DNA of 64,000 nt from Sarocladium kiliense. Lineage: Eukaryota; Ascomycota; Sordariomycetes; Hypocreales; Sarocladiaceae. Under the pieces are notes generated by a model. That model made no database searches and was not told the origin of the DNA. It saw only the letters and a program-made list of their open reading frames with translations. The stretch lies in NCBI GenBank assembly GCA_030734395.1, contig JAUZTG010000029.1, positions 2,356,001-2,420,000 of the forward strand, in the 5' to 3' direction. This document shows positions 58,147 through 64,000 of the stretch, one piece after another. Position 1 is the stretch's first letter. Each line of letters starts with the position of its first letter. The position numbers and the translations under genes are program-made.

Positions 58147-58446
58147 CTAAAACCTAGCCTTAGCGATGGTTTCATGAAATGTCTTTCCTTGTATGGTGGC
58201 GATTTCCCTCTCCAGAGCAGTGGGTTGACGCGAGCCGTCGATGCCGGCAAAGGTGCCCGCGCCCCAAGGGCTACCACCATGAACCTTGCCATGCTAGTCA
58301 GGTGCTTGAAAGAATTGGCATGTTCCAGCGGGACGTAGATAATCCCGTGGTGACTAAAGGTGGACATCATAGCGATGTTCGTCGATTCCTGCCCTCCACC
58401 TAGTGTCCCAGTGGACACGAAAATACCAGCAAACTCAGAGACGAAG
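58147..58446 (-). pseudogene. truncated, frameshifted WrbA-like flavoprotein (NAD(P)H:quinone oxidoreductase type IV)
   Basis: On the minus strand FAGIFVSTGTLGGGQESTNI, then MMSTFSHHGIIYVPLEH and SFKHLTSM, match the second half of the WrbA/Pst2/Alt a 7 family. Around 58282-58290 one base appears to be missing. The family sequence then continues in the next frame as HGGSPWGAGTFAGIDGSRQP and TALEREIATIQGKTF, ending at a TAG at 58147-58149. The N-terminal half, with the FMN phosphate-binding loop, is absent; sequence upstream of 58446 shows no similarity. The product would be non-functional. The undamaged family motifs on both sides of the break make the call secure, though an assembly error could mimic the one-base loss. 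Confidence 0.8.
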
Positions 58447-59641
58447 CTCAAGCACACCAAAATCCATTTCAGTTTTCCAGAGCTGAGTTCATGCGGCTTT
58501 AGGCTGGGCTGTCACTGAGTGAGGGCTGAGGATTCCGCAGCTTGAGCTGAGGCGGGCTGAGTGCGGAGTTGAGGTGTAGAGGGCTCACTTTTGGGATCAC
58601 GGAGCCCATGTTTCGGGCCCCTATACGGAGTGTCCCTGGTCAACAGAATCTGACTGCAATTCATGCACCAGGCTCTGTTGCGGGGGCGTGGCACAGTCCA
58701 GGAGTCTTCCCTGATCTCATTTCTCGGCCTATGGCCAACTCCGCTTGCGGCTACAAACTATCAACCTCCTACTTCTTTTGCGCCACAGAGTGACAGAGAT
58801 TACGATAGAACGTCTGACCTCCAGGTGCTGAAGCCATTCTAGCACCAACAATACTCGAGCAAAGAGGGTAAGTTTTATTACAACAAGTTCATTACAATAA
58901 CCTATACAAGGCTGCTAATGTTTCATGCAGGATAGACCGGGGAAACTGACAAGCCTCTTGCGATGGCCCCTCCTTTGGGCCGAGTAACCATCAAGGCCAA
59001 GATGCATTAAAGGGACAGACTCTTCATTGGCATCAAACCGTAAAAGCACAAAGTCCCCTGAATTCAACGCCCTGGGTCACGAAGAAGGCATAGCAGGCTA
59101 GCATCATTTCCGGGGAGGCCGAAGAGGAGCAGGAGGGCACGAATATGCCTTAGAGCTCAAGCAGTGACATCATCCCTAACAGAGTTACGGCTCTTAAAAC
59201 CCTCTTTCCTTTCCCCTTCCTTTCTTTCCTTCCTTTTTCCTCTTTTCCCAAAGCCTCTTCTTACCTCTGCCCTCGTATAGGAAGCCTATGAGATATATAC
59301 GGGGCTTTCCCAGGCCCCTGCTATCTCACTGGCTGCTTGAATCTCAGATAGATCTCTGCTGGCTGCTGTTGTAGAAAATATCTGACGTTAATCCAGGGCT
59401 CCAGGCTCACCAAAGAGCCCCGTTCACTCGTTGGGCCTCTTCTCGTGATCCTCGCATGAGAAGATAAGTGCACTTTCCTGCCTCAAGGTTCGCAAGCTTT
59501 TGCCGGAACACCTCGAGGCGTGGTACTACCGAGAAGTTGGAAATTGTCGCTACATATTGAAAAGAGGCTGCCAGTTCCAGCTCAACATTTGAGAAAGAGT
59601 CCTTGCGTGGACAGAGGGGTTCAAGATAGGGTAGGTTTCGC
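58447..59641. other. 1.2-kb gene-free stretch
   Basis: No protein-like frame. A polypyrimidine tract runs from about 59197 to 59265 (for example ttccccttcctttctttcct). The rest shows nothing I can support. Confidence 0.5.
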
Positions 59642-60361
59642 TAACATTGGTGCGAGCCCTTGCGCGAGCGGCTGAGAACAAGAACGGTACAAGCCGTAGC
59701 GCTCGGTCTCGCGACAGTATACGGAGCCGTAGGCATCCTTTCGAGATCCAACTTCATCTGGTCATGCTCCATGGTGGTTCTGGGTGGGCTACTGCTGCGG
59801 AGGCATGGTTGGCTACATGTGGGCGAAGAGGTCCATGACTCGTGCTCGTGCAGCAAAACTGACCAGCCTTGGCTCTAGGTACGGCACATACGAGATTAGG
59901 GTCGAATCGCCGTTACTTTTCATCGGCTTTGGCTCCGTCTTGATCGCAGCCGCCCAGTCCATGCGATTGTACGCCACCACCGCGCTGCTATGGTCTACCA
60001 CACGGATCTGGGGGCTGCTGTACTTCTTCAACCCCGTCTGGATCATGTCGATCTGGGGCTACGATAGCTTCTTCGAAGGCTTCGGCGGAACAAGGCCCTC
60101 TCTCGAACCACCCGCATGTTCTTATGGTCGGTCATATTCTTCATCGCCGCGGGAGTAAGCCTCTGGCATGGTCTGCGGTTCGACGATTCCACAACCAAGG
60201 GGTTCGGGCTAACCTTCATCGGGATCAACCTGTACACCAAATTCTTCGAGTACTTCTGGGGCTGGTACAAGCCGCTGTCTTTTGCGGTGCTAGCCGGGAC
60301 GTTTGCTATTGTGGGGAGACATGCCGAGGATGTTTGGAACATGCGGGCGGTGCCGGTGTGA
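59642..60361 (+). pseudogene. broken multi-pass membrane protein
   Basis: Three plus-strand frames each hold part of one hydrophobic protein: VQAVALGLATVYGAVGILSR (start missing, no ATG), then GYCCGGMVGYMWAKRSM through SRYGTYEIRVESPLLFIGFG and IWGLLYFFNPVWIMSIWGYD, then RMFLWSVIFFIAAGVSLWHG to GLTFIGINLYTKFFEYFWGW. The frame changes near 59785 and near 60090, and no GT-AG intron fits either place. Together there are about six membrane helices. I do not recognise a named family, though the last segment resembles hypothetical fungal membrane proteins. It is probably a decayed gene; two sequencing errors are the alternative. Confidence 0.55.
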
Positions 60362-60591
60362 TGCGGCCGAGACATTTGTTTACTGTAATAGCATCCTTTT
60401 CAGGTAACTTCCCATATACTGTGTGATGGCTTGATATGACACACATGTGACCCCGAGTACACGTAGATTTATTGCTACCTATCATCCTCACACATCATCC
60501 ACCTCCACACTATCAAACTGTCCACCAGATGTCTTCATCTACACATGCCACAGCATAGCCACTTCTCGAGGAACGCCTTGACCTTGTCCGG

Positions 60592-61488
60592 TCATATAGC
60601 CAGAAGGGTTGCAACAACAATAGTCGCCACGTCGAAGATGATTGCAACAGCTATCCCGACCCATGCACCAGGAGTGATGTTATGTCCTCCGCCACCATCT
60701 CCACCACCATCACCACCACCTGTCGTAGTCGGTCGCGATTGAGCCGTCGTCGAGCCACCGCCACTGTCCCCGTTTCCATCTGTCTTGCTCGGCAACGAGT
60801 CGGTTGTGCTTGTCAAGAGCAGGACCCGGGTCGACGATGTAGCGCAGGAGGAGGACGTCAGCACGAATCCAACGGCATATGTCGCGCAGTAGGGAAGATC
60901 CTGCGGGCTGCCCAGCTCTCGAGTCAGTGAAAGCAGAGTGAAGACCGGTAACGGAAAGTCTGCTCACCATTTCGTCCACGTTGAGTATACACTGTCACAG
61001 GTGGCGGAGTCTGCACAAGTGTTCGCCCGGTCGTCGACGCAGAGATGAGGACTGTCTATACACGACGCCTGGTCGCAGCATGCAATGAAGTTGTTCGCTA
61101 CGCCACCGGCACCACACGTGTGTCCTGCCGGGCAGGTGACCGGTTTGTCTTGGTTGAGAGTCAGCATCGGCTTTCTCCGTATTGCGATCATGGGCTGTCC
61201 TACTCGGATCACCGTTCACCCACGCGCAGGTATCAAGATCATCTCGAACCCTCAGATCGCCTGGTCGTAGTATTGGGCGGTAGTGATCCATGCCGGCGCT
61301 GCGTTTGTCGTCGAATCAGCATAGCTGGTTCTCTCGGACAGCACCATGCCAACGACTCCACGGCCGGCCAGCCATGCAGCGAGAAGTGGAAGCCAAGCGG
61401 CACTCCTGCCTGATAGGACGAGCGTAGTGGAATCTTTACATGTTCGTGAACAACTCTGCTGCAGAGTCTGCAGCCTGATCCCGATCAT
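60592..61488 (-). CDS. cysteine-rich, Ser/Thr/Gly-rich single-pass membrane protein
   Basis: Two introns are clear: 61203-61149 (gtagga...gctgac...aag) and 60967-60908 (gtgagc...gcag). The spliced core reads TCAWVNGDPNKPVTCPAGHT, then CGAGGVANNFIACCD and CADSATCDSV, then TKCPQDLPYCATYAVGF. This is a Cys-rich ectodomain of a type common in fungal surface proteins. A Ser/Thr and Gly-rich stalk follows, then one membrane helix (AWVGIAVAIIFDVATIVVAT), and the protein ends four residues later with no cytoplasmic tail. The 5' end is unclear. A hydrophobic segment and PAWITTAQYYDQ lie upstream in a different frame that stops at 61252, so either an intron was missed or the frame is broken. The in-frame ATG at 61291 gives no signal peptide. 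Confidence 0.55.
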
Positions 61489-62116
61489 ATTTGTTTGAAC
61501 CCACGAGTGCCTTGGGACCTGTCGACGGCAATCCCCGGTACTTGATCAATACGGTGGCCTGTAGGAGGCGATATTTCCCCAATCACAGCCAATATCCTAA
61601 CCTTCATTGCAGCCACAGCGGAATTTGGCGTCCAGCTGAGACAACGCATAATGCCCGACCTTGCCACTAAGGCTCGGACTCGCCCACAGCCTGCTCAGTA
61701 TTATGTTGATGCACGGTATCCTTGGTGCTGAAATAGAAGTTCCAGAGCCCTCTCCTGGACTTATAGGACGTGGTGTCTTTGCGACCTCTTTTCGATGCCC
61801 AGGCTTATGTTTGAATTGAGCTCGCAAGATCAGCGTTTTTGTCCAATTCTCCTTGTCGGCACAGACACCACATGATGCGCGTTGGGAACTGATTCATTTC
61901 CACTAGTCTTGTTCAGCCTCACTTGTGATCAGCGTGCGGATAACACGGCAAAGAGGCTCGACCCAGTCATGCAACTCTCGGCACACATCACATTACTCCC
62001 TGTTTCGGAAGAAGAGGTATAATGATTGGGCAAATCAGGTTCGAGACAGCGCTGCCCTTCTGGGCGGCGCGGCTGAGGCTGAGTGTTATAACTGCAGAAT
62101 AAAACCTCTAAGTTGC
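61489..62116. other. intergenic, no supported gene
   Basis: Only short, non-protein-like frames. This probably includes the promoter of the Cys-rich membrane protein gene and the 3' region of the small secreted protein gene. Confidence 0.45.
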
Positions 62117-62637
62117 TCAGCAATCCCAATCGTGGATGCAATCCAGAGACATGCCCGTATTGCCAGGGAGGCCCCAGGAGTCGGTATTGCCAATGCCCAA
62201 ATTCACATAATCACCCAGGGTCACTTTGCACTGCGGCTTGTTCCCGGACTGGGGGATTCCGAGGGGAAAGACGTGTCCTTTGATACCATCAACATCAAAA
62301 TCGACTCCACCCGAATTGGTGAGCGTGTCGTAGCTTCCCCCGGTCCACACTTCCTTCCCCTCAATAAATAGGGTTGCTGAACCTCGGCTGTTGTATTGTT
62401 TAGACTCCATCTGTGCATTATTTCTCTTCAAAGGACTTTACTTACTCAAGACCGGTAGGAATGCAGCTCCCTCCGCCACAGCTCGAGAGTTGCGAGCTGG
62501 ACACATACGAGCTGATGTGGCATCTTGGCTGCGCCGCCACAGTGGCACTGAGAGCAGCAACGACGGCAAGAGTAAAACTTGGAGATGTTAACATTATTGG
62601 ACGTAAGGCTTCAAGCTACTTGGTTCACTTACTGCAT
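62117..62637 (-). CDS. candidate small secreted protein
   Basis: A tiny first exon (ATGCA, 62637-62633) with a perfect gtaagt donor joins an exon that begins TTTACTCTTGCC. Together they encode a clear signal peptide, MHFTLAVVAALSATVAAQP, followed by RCHISSYVSSSQLSSCGGGS. A second gtaagt donor lies at the end of that exon near 62447. The downstream exon has a protein-like frame (SATLFIEGKEVWTGGSYDTL, GIGNTDSWGLPGNTG, ending HDWDC). However, the nearest acceptor (cacag, near 62411) joins into a different frame, so the link is unresolved: a weak alternative donor, or a frame break. About 130-150 residues are expected, with paired cysteines. The secreted Cys-rich type is seen among effectors and antimicrobial-like proteins; no homologue recognised. 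Confidence 0.5.
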
Positions 62638-62957
62638 GATTGGAGCTTGGTGTTTGATTACAGAATCGTTGTAATTCGAGCAATTGTATGAGTGAAGCGA
62701 TTGGGGCTTGATTGTTGGTTAGAGATGAGTCGAGAATATAATCGTACAACTTGGGATTCGAAGCTCCTTATATACTGAAAAGCAACTACTTCATGCCGAC
62801 GTCGCTGATTAGGAGACTTCGCTCCTCAGGCGTAGTGCTTTGGACGACCGCTGTGGAGATCTCATTTCTGCCTTTTGCGTAACATCTTTTGCTCAACAGG
62901 CCCTTGCGTATCTAGACAAATCCTCCTATGTACGAAGCTTGTCGGTTAGAGTTTTCG

Positions 62958-63001
62958 AAGGATTCAGGATGGATTCATGATGGATTGAGGATGGATTCGC
63001 G
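62958..63001. repeat. 11-bp minisatellite, four copies
   Basis: Four head-to-tail 11-base units of the form (a/t)ggatt(c/g)nng: aaggattcagg, atggattcatg, atggattgagg and atggattcgcg. The units differ at one to three positions. Confidence 0.8.
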
Positions 63002-63170
63002 TGGTTGTACGTAGAAAACATAGTGCAAACACTACAGCACTCAGGGATGGTAATTCTAGGATTGGTACCTCGGGTGATCATCAGCTTTACTTTCTTGAGT
63101 AGCGATCATCGCTGGAATTATATCTGATTCGATAGCCCTTACAGCTGACCCGCAGGCTCTGGTGCTAGAG

Positions 63171-63240
63171 TTGCTATCCCCGATGGTTGTATTTACTCTT
63201 CACTTCCTTGCTATCCCCGAGGCCCTTGCTCTTCACTTCC
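63171..63240. repeat. imperfect tandem duplication of about 35 bp
   Basis: Copy one spans 63171-63207 and copy two 63208-63240. Both begin ttgctatccccga and end ctcttcacttcc; they differ by a few substitutions and a four-base length difference in the middle. Confidence 0.8.
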
Positions 63241-64000
63241 TTGCCGCATACGTAGGCTTGTCACAACTATGCCTATTAGAGATATAACTGACATTGCCTG
63301 GACGTCGTTCCACATACCTCGCTGATCGAACTATCTCGTTTCCGGAAGACGTCATTTACACTCTCGGTAGGTGCAATATGACACTGGCCTAGGAAAGGTG
63401 GCTATAGGCAGAATACCCAACTCAGATCGATCGCCTCATATCATGTGGTGCAACGTATTCGAAAATTTGACCGCCTCACAGAACTACTCGCAGAGACCTA
63501 TGTCGATAGGGCCCGCGAGCAGGTGAGTCAGGTCCGTGGGACCCGGGACTTTTGTCTTGTGGGTCTCTCTGTGCCATGTTAGAGCCGGGTTGAGCTATCA
63601 CGCACTTCGGGAATACCATGACCGAGGTGGCAGGCTGCAGGATATCCGGGTGGTGACATTCCCCAGGTTTACCATCCTAGAGTCGGAAGGCGCAGAATTT
63701 TCGCCTCGACCGTAACGTCATGGGTCGCTTAGGATCAAGAAACCCTGAAGCATTGCTGATGACCGCCAGCGCTCTCGATGGCGCCGTCTCGTGGCCTGGC
63801 ACGTTGAAGGATCCCATCAGAGTACTCTGATGTGGCATCTAGTTGGAGCACTGGTGCACTATCAGAAGGCACGGAATGCCACAGGTCATGCGGAAACTCC
63901 AAGATAGGGCACTTGCTACGCGTGCTGTGATCCCAGAGTCGGCTACCCTGTATCGACCTGCCATTCTGTGCTGTGAGCCTAGAGAGATGTACGAGTGACT

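Larger units (their letters stand above)
62638..64000. other. right edge, no supported gene
   Basis: Contains two short tandem repeats listed separately. A possible exon (63430-63522, plus) reads VVQRIRKFDRLTELLAETYV and is followed by a gtgagt donor, but I cannot extend or name it. Nothing else is supported. Confidence 0.4.

Noticed and set aside
59197..59265. Polypyrimidine tract as a transposon or telomere-associated end
   Set aside because: No terminal repeats, target-site duplication or coding frame beside it.
61230..61255. Possible tRNA B-box-like gggttcgaga on the minus strand
   Set aside because: No A box at the right distance and no foldable cloverleaf.
63430..63522. Possible exon (VVQRIRKFDRLTELLAETYV) with gtgagt donor
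   Set aside because: Too short, no acceptor-side partner found, and no family recognised.
1..64000. CRISPR arrays, bacterial operons or viral genes
   Set aside because: No regularly spaced repeats and no prokaryotic or viral hallmark; introns and gene content are fungal.

Overview
The window reads as nuclear DNA of a filamentous ascomycete (Pezizomycotina; Dothideomycetes is my guess, not shown by the sequence). Genes carry short 5'-GT...AG-3' introns of about 50-110 bases, several with a recognisable branch point, and the products are eukaryotic housekeeping proteins: mitochondrial ribosomal protein mL49, SWI/SNF subunit Swi1, Utp6, Cwh43, Nup42, a Cue3/ASCC2 homologue, DNA polymerase epsilon (Pol2) and Cox20. 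I saw no prokaryotic operons, rRNA or CRISPR, and no tRNA I could support.

Layout. 0.4-5 kb: mL49 (+) and SWI1 (-) converge. 5-7.9 kb: long leader or intergenic DNA. 7.9-14.6 kb: an F-box-like protein (+), UTP6 (-) and the eight-exon CWH43 (+). 15.8-23 kb: a cytochrome P450, NUP42 and a CUE-domain protein, all (+). 23.1-29 kb: a large C2H2 zinc-finger protein whose C-terminal half looks like a trypsin-fold protease, then a secreted metallo-beta-lactamase-fold protein, both (-). 29-37 kb: POL2 (-) and COX20 (+) share a 533-base divergent promoter containing an ACGCGT box. 37-47 kb: an unknown acidic/basic protein (-), a full-length ABCG transporter (+) and a sugar/polyol MFS transporter (-). 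47-52.8 kb: nearly 6 kb with no recognisable gene. 52.8-55.6 kb: two lineage-type hypothetical genes and an ankyrin-repeat protein, all (-).

From about 56 kb to the right edge the character changes. There is a truncated subtilase tail, a gamma-glutamyltranspeptidase pseudogene with four in-frame stops and a one-base frameshift, a truncated and frameshifted WrbA-like flavoprotein, a membrane-protein relic with two frame breaks, a cysteine-rich single-pass membrane protein, a candidate small secreted protein with a signal peptide, and short tandem repeats. The left three quarters is conserved core genome (chromatin, replication, ribosome biogenesis, RNA export, GPI anchor remodelling, respiratory assembly, transport). 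The right end behaves like decaying accessory sequence.

Gene starts were set at ATG codons; several longer upstream frames begin at TTG or GTG and were trimmed. Splice sites were read by eye and checked only for frame consistency.
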